Source: Domibacillus indicus (GTDB taxonomy: Bacteria; Bacillota; Bacilli; Bacillales; Domibacillaceae). From it: a stretch of 64,000 nt of DNA. Numbering within the stretch: position 1 is the first letter of the stretch; each line of letters starts with the position of its first letter. A program made the translations under genes and the position numbers. Under the pieces are notes generated by a model, which did no database searches, had not been told where the DNA came from, and saw only the letters and a program-made list of their open reading frames with translations. Positions 26,555 through 34,521 of this stretch are shown in pieces. The stretch is taken from positions 434,001 to 498,000 of the forward strand of contig NZ_LAJB01000007.1 in NCBI RefSeq assembly GCF_000970685.1, read 5' to 3'.

Positions 26555-26839
26555 ACTCATAATTAGTACCGGTTAGAATTATAATATCACCCAGTACTGA
26601 TCATTGCAAGGTACCGTATTATATTTTTTTACCTTTTTTGTCCATATATACTTAGAAAAAGGCCAGGCAGCTTCTTGAATATTCCGTTAAGCAATTCTAC
26701 ATTGCTTTCTGTTCGGGGCAGTATAATACAATCCAGAGCGGTAGTTGCCGTACCCGGGGCGGAAAAACGTTTAAACGCCCCGCGAATAGTACCCGCCCTA
26801 AAATAAAAAATATCGCCCCCCGATAAAAAGCCCCTTCAC
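26555..26839. other. Intergenic region upstream of padR
   Basis: About 285 bases. TATAAT on the minus strand near 26580 may be the padR -10 element, but I see no well-spaced -35. The rest has no supported gene. Confidence 0.4.
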
Positions 26840-27085
26840 TTACATTAACCGCTTTAGATAAGGAATTTTCCTCCACAAAAATTGGCTGGTCAAAAAGCTT
26901 GGCACAATGCCCAGAACGGAAACCAGAACAAATTTTACCCAGACGTTTACCTCCAGTCCAGAGATGCCGTATTGTAAAACAACGAAAACAGGCACATGAA
27001 GGAAATAAACGAGAAATGCGTTGGAGGCCATCAATTTTAGCACGTGATTAGACTTGTTTCCTTTTTCTCTGAAAAGTGTTAGCAA
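26840..27085 (-). pseudogene. C-terminal fragment of an acyltransferase-3 family protein
   Basis: About 80 codons. SNAFLVYFLHVPVFVVLQYG followed by a hydrophobic segment and SQFLWRKIPYLKRL is the last part of an acyltransferase-3 membrane protein, which normally has 330-380 residues. Directly upstream in the same frame is a stop codon and the rest of the gene is missing. No ribosome binding site precedes the TTG. A remnant, probably not functional. Confidence 0.75.
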
Positions 27086-27147
27086 GGCTCTTATCAGTTA
27101 TTTCATGAGTAAACAACTTTATTATCTCTATACAAATACAGAAAATA

Positions 27148-28344
27148 TCAGTTCATAGACTCTGCCGAAATTCTCTCACACCCGTTGAATATTGCAAACT
27201 TTTGGAAACAACTGTTCAAAGCTGTTCGCAATTGTGTTGTTTGCTTCACACCGTTTTCGAACCAGATGTTTTTAACAACGAGTGTTCCAGTTTTTCTCTC
27301 TGCGATAATCTCTGCTCGTCCAATAAAGCTCTCTCCATATAATAGAGGCAGCACATAATAGCCGAATTTTCGTTTGATTGCAGGTGTGTAAATCTCCCAG
27401 GTGTAATCAAAGTCAAACAATTCGCTGATAAGTTTTCTGTCCCATATGAAATTATCTAGCGGGGCAATAAGTTCGCAACGCAATTTTGTTGGCTCCTGAT
27501 TTTGCAGAACGGCTTCAATAAGCGGTAAATCCTCCACGAGGCAGTACAGCATGTCCTTCATTTGCTCCACGGCAATAGCAATAATGCGAGCTTCGTGTAA
27601 TAGCTGGCGGAAAACCTCTTTCCGCTGTGCTGCTTTCAGCCCCCATATATTCAACCATGCATCTGACGCACGATTCCATAAGAGACCAACCGAGCCGATA
27701 CGACGTAGTACCCGCCACTTATGATGCTCAAGCTCATCTTCAAGCGGCTCTGATGCATTCAGCAGATTTGACTGTATGTACTTTTTGGCTATATCGTAAT
27801 ATTTACGCGTTCCTTTTTTATGATGGATAATCAACTCACCCGTCGAATACATCTGTTCCAGCACTGATCGAGATGAATTGCTTCCGCTGCTCCAGTGGAT
27901 GGCCGATTGCCAGGAGAAATCTCCATCTAATTTTAAATCATCTGAACATATTGGACCGTGAATTTGGATATGAGCCCGTACTTGCGCTGTCAACGCTTCC
28001 ATTTCGGGATAGCGTACGGCATGTTGTCGGGCGGCCTGTCTGTATCGCTCAAAATACGGCCAGTCCTCCACAGGGATAATGGCCAGGTTCTTGTCAGGAT
28101 AATCGACAAGGCTTCTATCCTCATACAGCAAATCGGCGAGCATTCCCTTAGTAAATCCTTTGATTCGTGACTGTAACACCAATTCGGCGTTTTTTCCGCA
28201 AACATCAATGGGATCGTATTGAATACAGCCAACCTGCCGAGCAAAGTCCAATACGCCCTGCTTCCCGCTAAATTTATATTCGTTCAAAAGTCCGTGTTTC
28301 AATAACAGAAATTGGCGTGTCTGGCGGTTTGTTAATTGGATCAT
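27148..28344 (-). CDS. Winged-helix DNA-binding protein, YcaQ/AlkX-like
   Basis: 398-aa soluble protein with the HTH_42 (formerly DUF1006) layout: TNRQTRQFLLLKHGLL, FARQVGCIQYDPIDVCGKNAELVLQSRI, a winged-helix region with EQMYSTGELIIHHKKGTRKYYDIA, and the C-terminal LIAPLDNFIWDRKLISELFDFDYTWEIY with YYVLPLLYGESFIGRAE. Relatives such as YcaQ are DNA glycosylases that unhook interstrand crosslinks, so a repair role is likely but not shown. It sits between two broken genes. Confidence 0.88.
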   Translation of the reverse strand: MIQLTNRQTRQFLLLKHGLLNEYKFSGKQGVLDFARQVGCIQYDPIDVCGKNAELVLQSRIKGFTKGMLADLLYEDRSLVDYPDKNLAIIPVEDWPYFERYRQAARQHAVRYPEMEALTAQVRAHIQIHGPICSDDLKLDGDFSWQSAIHWSSGSNSSRSVLEQMYSTGELIIHHKKGTRKYYDIAKKYIQSNLLNASEPLEDELEHHKWRVLRRIGSVGLLWNRASDAWLNIWGLKAAQRKEVFRQLLHEARIIAIAVEQMKDMLYCLVEDLPLIEAVLQNQEPTKLRCELIAPLDNFIWDRKLISELFDFDYTWEIYTPAIKRKFGYYVLPLLYGESFIGRAEIIAERKTGTLVVKNIWFENGVKQTTQLRTALNSCFQKFAIFNGCERISAESMN

Positions 28345-28571
28345 GCGCGCACCTGCCTCTAGTTTAGTTTTCTTTTTATATTATAGTGAGGGATGGAGGA
28401 GAAAAGAAAAGCGAATGCGTGAAGGAAAATTTGTTCACGTCCTCGCTGGGGTGTTTCTCGGACTTTTTATTGGCTGGCACGAGGCCAGTGCAACCCCGTA
28501 CTCAAACCAACCAATCAGCCGCATAAAAAACTCTAACTTTAAGTAATATTACCCATGAGGGCATCTCTTCT

Positions 28572-29040
28572 TTATTGCATTTCTTTAGTTGGGGCCATCA
28601 CAGATGGTACTGGTAAGCCTGCTTGACGTACTAGCACCATCATTTGGCCGCGGTGATGTGTTTGATGGTCAATTAAGAAATGTAATAATGCACCTTTTGT
28701 TGCAATACTCGCAATGCCTCTTTCTGTTAGCAAGTCTACATCTGATAGCTTGGCTGCCTCTTCCTTGACCGCCTCTGCTGCTTTTTCGTAAGCTGTTATA
28801 ATTTCTCTTGCTCTCGCTGGAACTGATTCATCTCGACTAATCATTGGCACAGTTAAACCTGCTATATGACTAAAATAACCTGTTGTTTCTACTAAATTCC
28901 AGCCTAACCAACCAAGTGTACTATGCCCTTACAAAATACCTTGTCCTAATTTGTCATCAGTTACGGCTTGTACTACTTGCAATGTCCCTTCCACAGCCAA
29001 TGCCCATTCCTTTAAAAAAATCATCCACTTGTCGATACAT
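28572..29040 (-). pseudogene. DinB family gene with frameshift and nonsense codon
   Basis: The 3' part (MPMISRDES...HFLIDHQTHHRGQMMVLVRQAG) carries the DinB metal-site pattern HxxxHHRGQ. Upstream the frame continues as GHSTLGWLGWNLVETTGYFSHIAGLTV but is cut by TAA at 28929-28931. Farther up VEGTLQVVQAVTDDKLGQG continues in the same frame, while the start MYRQVDDFFK lies in another frame, joined across TTTTTTTAAAGG near 29008-29020 (one extra base). Together they rebuild a normal DinB protein of about 155 residues. At least two lesions, so inactive unless sequencing errors are involved. Confidence 0.85.
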
Positions 29041-29193
29041 CCATACTCCTTCTCTATCATTCATTTCTATTTTATTAGCAACATATAAAAGAAAACACAA
29101 ACGTGCATTCCTGTTAAGAAGTATGTATAAAAAACATCTGTAACCGCTAAATCCGAAAGAATGAGCAGATTATTGAACATTCCTTTTCGTACA

Positions 29194-29234
29194 AAAAAGC
29201 CGCCGGCCCCCGCACAAAGGACAGGCAGCTTTTA
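29194..29234 (-). terminator. Terminator of ABC1 kinase-like gene
   Basis: AAAAGC(C)GCC ... GGC(A)GCTTTT imperfect stem read on the minus strand with a T run. Confidence 0.6.
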
Positions 29235-29235
29235 G

Positions 29236-30843
29236 CTATCTGGTTTTACTGAGCCATTTTTTCTGCTTCCAGCTCACATAAATATAAGAAACGGCACCCA
29301 GTCCGGACAGGCAGTAAAAAGCGTTTAGAATAATGAAGTTCTCTATGTACGTTCCGCCTAAAATACCGGCCAGTCCGGCGATGCCTGCCGTAACCGCATG
29401 CTTTTTTTGATTTTCAAAAGAAGTGAACACCATTTCGTCCCGCTGCAGGCGTTCCTTTAATTCCATGTACTGCCCCGGTGCTTGAAATACCTCTTGGATC
29501 AAGTGAAAAAACCGAAAAGCCGGCTGGCTATTGATCCATTTCCATATAAACTTCCACTTATTTAAATTGCTTTCAAGCAGCCATTCCTTAAAAGCCGGTC
29601 CCATAATATCAATGCTTTCTCTCTCCGGGCAGAGTGTATGCAGCATGCCTTCTACTGTGACAAACGAGCGGCCGAGAAAAACGAACCTCACCGGCACTTG
29701 AACCGGCAGCGATCTCACCATCTGGTTTACTTCTTTTTCAACTGCAAATAAATCCATATTTTTTAAGTCATTAATTTGAAAAGCCAGCGCTTCAGCCAGC
29801 GGCTTTTCAATCACTTTTGTATCTGTGCCGGGAATTAAAAAGCCCAAATCCCCCAGCACTTCTGCTGCTTTTTTATGATCTTTTAAGAGCAGTGTTTCCA
29901 CCAGGCGCTGAAAATTCGCCGCATCTGTTTTAGAAATGCTGCCTGTCATGCCAAAATCGAGCAGGATAAGAGTGCCGTCTGACTGAATCAGCACATTTCC
30001 CGCGTGAGGATCAGCATGAAACATGCCTGCCTCCAGCCATTGCGGAATAAACAGGCGAAACAGGCGCCGGGCCGTTTCCATGCGGTCGATCCCATGCTTG
30101 TCCAAAAATGAGGTGTCCGTTACTCTGGCGGCTTCTATCCACTCCATAACCATCACTTTGGAAGTAGTCAGCTCCCCGTACACTTTTGGAATACGCAGCC
30201 AGGCAAGCGGACGGAACCTCTGTTGAAAATGAAAAGAGGTATTCATTTCATTATGGAAATCAAGCTCTCTTTCCACAACCTGCTTTAGCTCCTGATAAAG
30301 CATGGAAAAATTAATAAAGCCTTTTGGCACAGGCGCAAAATAGCGCGCAAACCAGATGATGACAGCCAGTGACTGAAAATCGGTTCTTACAATCGACTGG
30401 ATTGCCGGCCGCTGTACTTTTACAGCTACGTCTGTTCCGTCGGGCAATTTCCCCCGGTATACTTCGCCGATCGAAGCAGAAGCAACCGCTTTCGGCTCAA
30501 TCGATTGAAGAACGTCACTAATTGGCCTGTCCCACTCTTCTTCAAGAACCCCTTTAATTTTTTTCCATGAAGAAGGCGGCACCTGATCGGCTAAATCCTG
30601 AATCTGGCTGATAAACCCGCCCGGCAGCAAATCCGCGCGTATGCTTAAAAACTGTCCGATTTTAATGAGCGGGCCTTCGAGCTCAAACAGCATTTCGCGA
30701 AACTGCTTCCCAATTCTTTCCCCTAGTTCTTCTTTTTGTTCCGCTGACTTTCTCATAAGCTTGTACCCATACACCCGCAAAACAACCGACAGGGCAAAGG
30801 ATAGTATTCTCCACATACGGTACAGCTTCCGCTCCGTTTTCAT
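29236..30843 (-). CDS. ABC1/UbiB-family atypical kinase
   Basis: 535 aa. Contains the family-specific KxGQ motif (LIKIGQFLSIRADLLP), the Ala-rich loop in place of a P-loop (VASASIGEVYRG), VAVKVQRP (nucleotide lysine), HADPHAGNVLI and DFGMTG (metal-binding Asp). Two C-terminal hydrophobic helices (about 480-525) would anchor it in the membrane. UbiB/COQ8 proteins are ATPases supporting isoprenoid quinone or lipid handling; here quinone (menaquinone) homeostasis is a guess. Start at 30843 is preferred: GGAGG is seven bases upstream, whereas the ATG at 30849 is only one base from it. Confidence 0.92.
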   Translation of the reverse strand: MKTERKLYRMWRILSFALSVVLRVYGYKLMRKSAEQKEELGERIGKQFREMLFELEGPLIKIGQFLSIRADLLPGGFISQIQDLADQVPPSSWKKIKGVLEEEWDRPISDVLQSIEPKAVASASIGEVYRGKLPDGTDVAVKVQRPAIQSIVRTDFQSLAVIIWFARYFAPVPKGFINFSMLYQELKQVVERELDFHNEMNTSFHFQQRFRPLAWLRIPKVYGELTTSKVMVMEWIEAARVTDTSFLDKHGIDRMETARRLFRLFIPQWLEAGMFHADPHAGNVLIQSDGTLILLDFGMTGSISKTDAANFQRLVETLLLKDHKKAAEVLGDLGFLIPGTDTKVIEKPLAEALAFQINDLKNMDLFAVEKEVNQMVRSLPVQVPVRFVFLGRSFVTVEGMLHTLCPERESIDIMGPAFKEWLLESNLNKWKFIWKWINSQPAFRFFHLIQEVFQAPGQYMELKERLQRDEMVFTSFENQKKHAVTAGIAGLAGILGGTYIENFIILNAFYCLSGLGAVSYIYVSWKQKKWLSKTR

Positions 30844-31025
30844 CTTCATTCCTCCATCGCTTTATGTGCCTCATTGTTACATGACAGGATTGTGTTTATT
30901 CCTATATTATCCTTTTGAGATGTAAAAAGCACCAGTTTTCAAAACACCGTCAGATAAACTGCCAGGTTCCTTGCGGCTTCTTATTGGTATGAACAAAATA
31001 TAAAGCAAGAAAGGAGCTGGACTGA

Positions 31026-31199
31026 ATGCTGTCTTTTGTTTTAAATAATCTGCTGGCGGTTTTATGGATTATCCTTTTTGTAAAAACTAAAAAAGAAAAC
31101 GGACTGCAGGCCGCCCATTTTCTTTTTCTTTTTATCGCCATTGGCATTTTAGTTTATTCCTGCCTGGACACGTTTCCTCCCCTTTATTCACCTTCTTAA
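31026..31199 (+). CDS. Small hydrophobic membrane protein
   Basis: 57 aa, ATG with AAAGGAG nine bases upstream. Two hydrophobic stretches (VLNNLLAVLWIILFV and HFLFLFIAIGILVYSCL) are separated by a basic loop KTKKENG, suggesting a two-helix membrane protein. No family recognised. Flanked by minus-strand genes on both sides. Confidence 0.65.
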   Translation: MLSFVLNNLLAVLWIILFVKTKKENGLQAAHFLFLFIAIGILVYSCLDTFPPLYSPS

Positions 31200-31221
31200 C
31201 CTGGAAGTGCCTTCACTGTAG

Positions 31222-31515
31222 CTACCGGCGGCGCTTTCGTTCATTTGATTTCCGGACCCTGAGCTGTGTTTCAGCCGGCTGCTTGCGGATCCATTTAATG
31301 TATTTGCTTATTTTTTCATCCTGGCGCAGCCGTTCCAGAGTATCGAGACGCACCGCCAGTTCGTTATTTGTGTAAATTGCATGTATTTGTTTATGGCATG
31401 TGCGGCACAGATTGGCTGTCGGTCCGTAAGAGCCGCCTTCCTCGCGGGGAATTAAATGATGGACGGTTGTCTCAACAGGCGACCGGCCGCACAATTCGCA
31501 TACTGATGATTTCAT
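31222..31515 (-). CDS. HNH endonuclease-like protein (YisB type)
   Basis: 97 aa. CELCGRSP...TTVHHLIPREEGG...NLCRTCHKQIHAIYTN shows the zinc knuckle CxxC/CxxC and the HNH residues (His-His, Asn, His). The C-terminus is highly basic (RKQPAETQLRVRKSNERKRRR). Size and order match small chromosomal YisB-like HNH proteins of Bacillus. ATG at 31515 has AAAGGGTG upstream. DNA target and role unknown; no phage genes nearby. Confidence 0.88.
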   Translation of the reverse strand: MKSSVCELCGRSPVETTVHHLIPREEGGSYGPTANLCRTCHKQIHAIYTNNELAVRLDTLERLRQDEKISKYIKWIRKQPAETQLRVRKSNERKRRR

Positions 31516-31573
31516 CGCGCTCACCCTTTTTCTACATTGTAACAGGTTCTGTTATTTGCTAAAATGGACGAGA

Positions 31574-31655
31574 CCACATGGGGAGTCTTCGGGCTGAGAA
31601 CAGATACGATCTGGACCCATGGAACCTGTCGGATCATGCCGGCGCAGGGATGTGG
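31574..31655 (+). promoter_or_regulatory. TPP (thi-box) riboswitch
   Basis: CCACAT/ATGTGG closing stem, then GGGGAGTCTTCGGGCTGAGA, a variable helix, GGACCCATGGAACCTG and CATGCCGGCGCAGGGA. This matches the TPP aptamer (GGGG-AGC...GCUGAGA...GACCC..GAACCUGA..AUGCCAGCGYAGGGA). It precedes thiT by 44 bases. Confidence 0.95.
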
Positions 31656-31699
31656 ACTTTTTTCCTCTTTCTTCGCGTGCGGTAGAAAGGAGGAAAAAA
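31656..31699 (+). promoter_or_regulatory. SD-sequestering hairpin of the thiT leader
   Basis: TTTTTTCCTCTTTCT (about 31658-31672) can pair with AGAAAGGAGGAAAAAA (31684-31699), which contains the ribosome binding site of thiT. With TPP bound this hairpin should block initiation, so control is probably translational. There is no terminator-like stem. Confidence 0.7.
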
Positions 31700-32235
31700 T
31701 GAATCGTAAAGTACCACTTCAGGCTTTGATTGAAGCAGCAGTTATGGCAGCTCTGGCATTTATTTTAGATTTGCTTCCCTCTATTAATGTTGGACCGTGG
31801 ATGTCCATATCGATTGCGATGCTGCCTGTTTTTCTTGTTGCCCTTCGCTGGGGCTGGAAAACCGGCATGGCGTCCGGCTTTATTTGGGGCTTATTGCAGA
31901 TTGTATTGGGAGATGCCTACGTTCTAACGCCGCTTCAAGCATTTATTGAATATTTTATTGCATTTTCATTTGCAGGCTTAGCGGGGCTTTTCGCCAGACA
32001 TTCTTTATCGGTACGTTTCATACTGCTCGCTGTATTGATCGGCTCTCTTGCCCGTTATTTCTGGCATTTTATTGCCGGCTGGGTATACTTTGGCGAATAT
32101 GCGCCGGAAGAGATGCCTGCCGCGCTTTACTCACTGATTGTAAATGGCGGCACAGCGCTTTTAACGTTCGGACTATGTGCCATTGTTCTTATTCTGCTCT
32201 GGAAAACAGCTCCCCGGCTGTTCAAAACAACATAA
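31699..32235 (+). CDS. thiT: Thiamine-specific ECF transporter S component ThiT
   Basis: 178 aa, six hydrophobic helices. ALIEAAVMAALAFILDLLPS near the N-terminus, WGWKTGMASGFIWGLLQIVLGDAYVLTPLQAFIEY and ARYFWHFIAGWVYFGEYAPE are typical of ThiT (YuaJ) substrate-binding components, including the aromatic thiamine pocket. It would work with a shared ECF energising module encoded elsewhere. The upstream TPP riboswitch strongly supports the assignment. AAAGGAGG five bases before the ATG. Confidence 0.95.
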   Translation: MNRKVPLQALIEAAVMAALAFILDLLPSINVGPWMSISIAMLPVFLVALRWGWKTGMASGFIWGLLQIVLGDAYVLTPLQAFIEYFIAFSFAGLAGLFARHSLSVRFILLAVLIGSLARYFWHFIAGWVYFGEYAPEEMPAALYSLIVNGGTALLTFGLCAIVLILLWKTAPRLFKTT

Positions 32236-32244
32236 CTTCTTTTA

Positions 32245-32267
32245 AAGACCGGCTCAATGCCGGTCTT
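32245..32267 (+). terminator. Terminator of thiT
   Basis: AAGACCGGC-TCAAT-GCCGGTCTT followed by GTTTATTTTT. Confidence 0.9.
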
Positions 32268-32302
32268 GTTTATTTTTCTTCAAACTGCTTAATTTTAACC
32301 CA

Positions 32303-32440
32303 GGATGGCGCGTTTTACTGAGGAGCGGCGCGTTTTTCTAAAAACGCGGCGCAATTCCTTGTTAAAATGGCGCGTTTCATCCAGAATCACGCCACCCCGG
32401 CTGCTTATCGCGCCGTTTTACCTGGAAAACGCGCCAGTTC
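32303..32440. repeat. Cluster of GGCGCGTTTT-type repeats and hairpins
   Basis: At least four copies of GGCGCGTTT or its complement in 140 bases: about 32309, 32328, 32370 and an inverted pair CGCGCCGTTTTACC / GGAAAACGCGCCA at 32409-32437; CGCGTTTTTCTAAAAACGCG at about 32329-32348 is itself a dyad. GC content is far above the flanks. Not coding. Resembles a dispersed intergenic repeat, class unknown. Confidence 0.6.
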
Positions 32441-32478
32441 CGTAAATAAATAAAATTAAGCATTAAAAAAGCAGCTGC

Positions 32479-32988
32479 TTAGTTTGCAGCTGCTTTCCAC
32501 TTTTCAAGAAGAGGGCCCTCTGTTCCAAAAACCGGGTCGGTTTCCGGCACTGGAACGTTTGCGATCTCACTGAGCGACTGGGCTCGTACAGCGGGGGCCC
32601 GTTCTTTTAAGTTCGGGCTTTTCCCATCCGGATATGCTCCGATTACGGAAAAATCAGGACTCTGATCAAGCCGCTTATGGCCTGTTCCAGCCGGCAGCAC
32701 CAAAACATCGCCAGCTTTTAATTCAAGGCGTTCGCCCTGTTCACCGCCGACCAGAGCAACGGCCGTTCCCGACTGTACACCGAGTACTTCATGAGTATTG
32801 GTATGGTAATGATGATAGTCATAAACACCGCCTGACCAGCTGTTCGTCCAGCCATGCTGGTTAAAGGACGGCTCAATATCCTGAGGATTTTCGGCAAAAA
32901 TACCTTCGTAGAAAATAACCGGGAGCTTCTCGTTATTTGGAATCTCTCCGTCGTCTTTTAAACGAAATGCTTTTACATTTCCTTGCAT
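32479..32988 (-). CDS. Cupin domain protein, YjlB-like
   Basis: 169-aa soluble single-cupin protein. Metal-binding motif 1 is YDYHHYHTNTHEVLGVQSG (His-His-Glu) and motif 2 is DVLVLPAGTGHKRL. The overall pattern follows B. subtilis YjlB. Enzyme activity unknown. Single minus-strand gene between thiT and an Spo0M-like gene. Confidence 0.88.
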   Translation of the reverse strand: MQGNVKAFRLKDDGEIPNNEKLPVIFYEGIFAENPQDIEPSFNQHGWTNSWSGGVYDYHHYHTNTHEVLGVQSGTAVALVGGEQGERLELKAGDVLVLPAGTGHKRLDQSPDFSVIGAYPDGKSPNLKERAPAVRAQSLSEIANVPVPETDPVFGTEGPLLEKWKAAAN

Positions 32989-33045
32989 TGATTATCCGCT
33001 CCTTTCGTAAATTGTTTACCCGGAAGCGGAAATAATAATCATGCT

Positions 33046-33435
33046 TTATGAGAAAGCCGGCTGTTTTACGTTAATAGGATCCTGCTCGATACATTTTTTG
33101 CCGTCGCCGAAACAAAGCTTTGTTTCAAAATAATACCGGCTGCCCTCCATTTTTGCCGGCAGCTGAAATGAAAATGGAATTCGTTTGGAGGTATTAGGCG
33201 GAATATATTCCGACATAAAAATCATAATAGCCTCTGCATCCGGCGCCTGTACGGCAGCATTTTTCGTTACAAGGTCACATTCAAGACGGCTTAATTTCTG
33301 CTCAAACACGCCGCTTTTTATAAGAAAAGAACCGGTTACTTTTTCACCGGGCGTAAATTCATTTTTATCCAGCAATAAATCGATATGTGGTGAGCCAATC
33401 CGGTCTTTAACCTGATTGATTAACTTGTTCAACAT
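33046..33435 (-). CDS. Short Spo0M-like (arrestin-fold) sporulation protein
   Basis: 129 aa. IDLLLDKNEFTPGEKVTGSFLIKSG and PPNTSKRIPFSFQLPAKMEGSRYYFETKL match the N-terminal arrestin-like domain of Spo0M, which influences sporulation and cell shape. The usual Spo0M has about 250 residues, so this is a half-length form containing one domain. It is not obviously truncated: a normal stop and GGAGG-like upstream sequence are present. Confidence 0.75.
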   Translation of the reverse strand: MLNKLINQVKDRIGSPHIDLLLDKNEFTPGEKVTGSFLIKSGVFEQKLSRLECDLVTKNAAVQAPDAEAIMIFMSEYIPPNTSKRIPFSFQLPAKMEGSRYYFETKLCFGDGKKCIEQDPINVKQPAFS

Positions 33436-33673
33436 ACCTTCATATTCCCTCCATTGCTTAAAATCACACTTGGCATAATCGCCTGATAAACACGTACTAT
33501 ACGCCCGATTTTCCCTTTTGTAAAGGGGAACAGGAAAAATTATATTGTTAAAAATATGAAAACGCTACCGATTATGAACAAACTGTAAAAAAAAGCGTCG
33601 ATCCCCATCATTCGTTCTGTATGAAAGCAGCCTTTTCCTGCAAGCTACTAATAAAGAAAGGAAGGTGTTCACG

Positions 33674-33817
33674 GTGGAAAAACCACAAAATACAGGACAG
33701 CGGATTCAAGAAACAGCAGATGAATTAATGAAGAAAGGAGTTCCTCCAAGAGCGGCTGCTTTCGCTGCTTCAATGGGTTTCCTGCGTGAACTTCAAAAAA
33801 CATCTAACCGTAAATAA
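33674..33817 (+). CDS. Small conserved-looking protein
   Basis: 47 aa, GTG start with AAGGAAGGTG seven bases upstream. Sequence is amphipathic and helical: QRIQETADELMKKGVPPRAA then FAASMGFLRELQKT. Too short for automatic gene callers but with good start signals. Function unknown. Followed by a large structured element at 33855-33935. Confidence 0.65.
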   Translation: MEKPQNTGQRIQETADELMKKGVPPRAAAFAASMGFLRELQKTSNRK

Positions 33818-33854
33818 GCGGGCTCATGCTCTCGAAAAAACACTTCATACATCT

Positions 33855-33935
33855 GCGGGCAGCCGTTTTTTGTTTTTAAGAAAACATCCCCGTCCGCGTT
33901 AACGGACAAAATAATTTATAAAATCGGCTGCCCGC
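33855..33935 (+). terminator. Large stem-loop with T run
   Basis: GCGGGCAGCCG (33855-33865) and CGGCTGCCCGC (33925-33935) are an 11-bp perfect inverted repeat. The loop contains a second stem GTCCG-CGTTAA-CGGAC. The right arm is followed by TTTTT. Could be the terminator of the 47-aa gene or a structured RNA. Confidence 0.55.
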
Positions 33936-33979
33936 TTTTTACAGATGGAAGTTCTTCCTGCCAATAGAGACGCAGCTCT

Positions 33980-34174
33980 TTAAGCATTTTTCCGGAATGT
34001 TCTTACTTCTGCATACACTGCACATTTTGAGCAGACACTTCTCTTTCGGTTTTGCTGGTTTATCTGAAAAAGCGGTTGACCTTTTGTTTTGCATAAAGCA
34101 CATTTAGATTTCGCCAGCCGATCTACCACATGATATTTAATGGACTGTAAGTATGTAAGATTGCTCGTTTTCAT
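33980..34174 (-). CDS. Small zinc-ribbon-like protein
   Basis: 64 aa with two Cys pairs (KCALCKTKGQPLF and RSVCSKCAVYAEV) spaced about 22 residues, likely binding one zinc. Strong AAAGGAGGATGG eight bases before the ATG. Basic N- and C-termini. No family recognised; could bind nucleic acid. Confidence 0.75.
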   Translation of the reverse strand: MKTSNLTYLQSIKYHVVDRLAKSKCALCKTKGQPLFQINQQNRKRSVCSKCAVYAEVRTFRKNA

Positions 34175-34463
34175 AAAACCATCCTCCTTTTTTTAATAAT
34201 TTCGGTAGAGTGAGAGATTTCCCTGTAAAAATCGTTCATCAAATCGCGACAAAAACTGCGGGTGCCGGGGCATTGCTTTTTATAGGCAATTGGCCTCTTT
34301 TTATAATTTAGCGCTTTAACCGCTTTTTTGCCGGGTAAAACATTGAATAACTATTTTTCTTCTACACATAATAAACAGACATAAAAATCCTCATAAAACA
34401 ATCTGAAAGGGCAATATCTCTGAAATTTTTATTTTGTTTAATTTAACAAGTGACATTCTTCAT
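34175..34463. other. Intergenic region before yyaC
   Basis: About 290 AT-rich bases without a supported gene; ends in the SinR-like dyad upstream of yyaC. Confidence 0.5.
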
Positions 34464-34498
34464 AAAGAACATTATACTTATGTTATGTTCTTTATAAT
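34464..34498 (+). promoter_or_regulatory. SinR-like boxes and promoter of yyaC
   Basis: AAAGAAC (34464-34470) and GTTCTTT (34487-34493) are inverted copies of the SinR core GTTCTYT. A -10 element TATAAT at 34493-34498 overlaps the second box, so binding would block transcription. Confidence 0.55.
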
Positions 34499-34521
34499 GA
34501 ACAATAGGAGGCTTAACAAGA

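Noticed and set aside
28343-28546. 67-codon plus-strand frame next to the winged-helix gene
   Set aside because: No properly placed SD and it lies in the divergent promoter region; the internal MREG start has GGAGG too far away.
31222-31515. HNH protein as evidence of a mobile intron or phage
   Set aside because: It matches the small chromosomal YisB-like HNH proteins and there are no terminase, portal or intron features around it.
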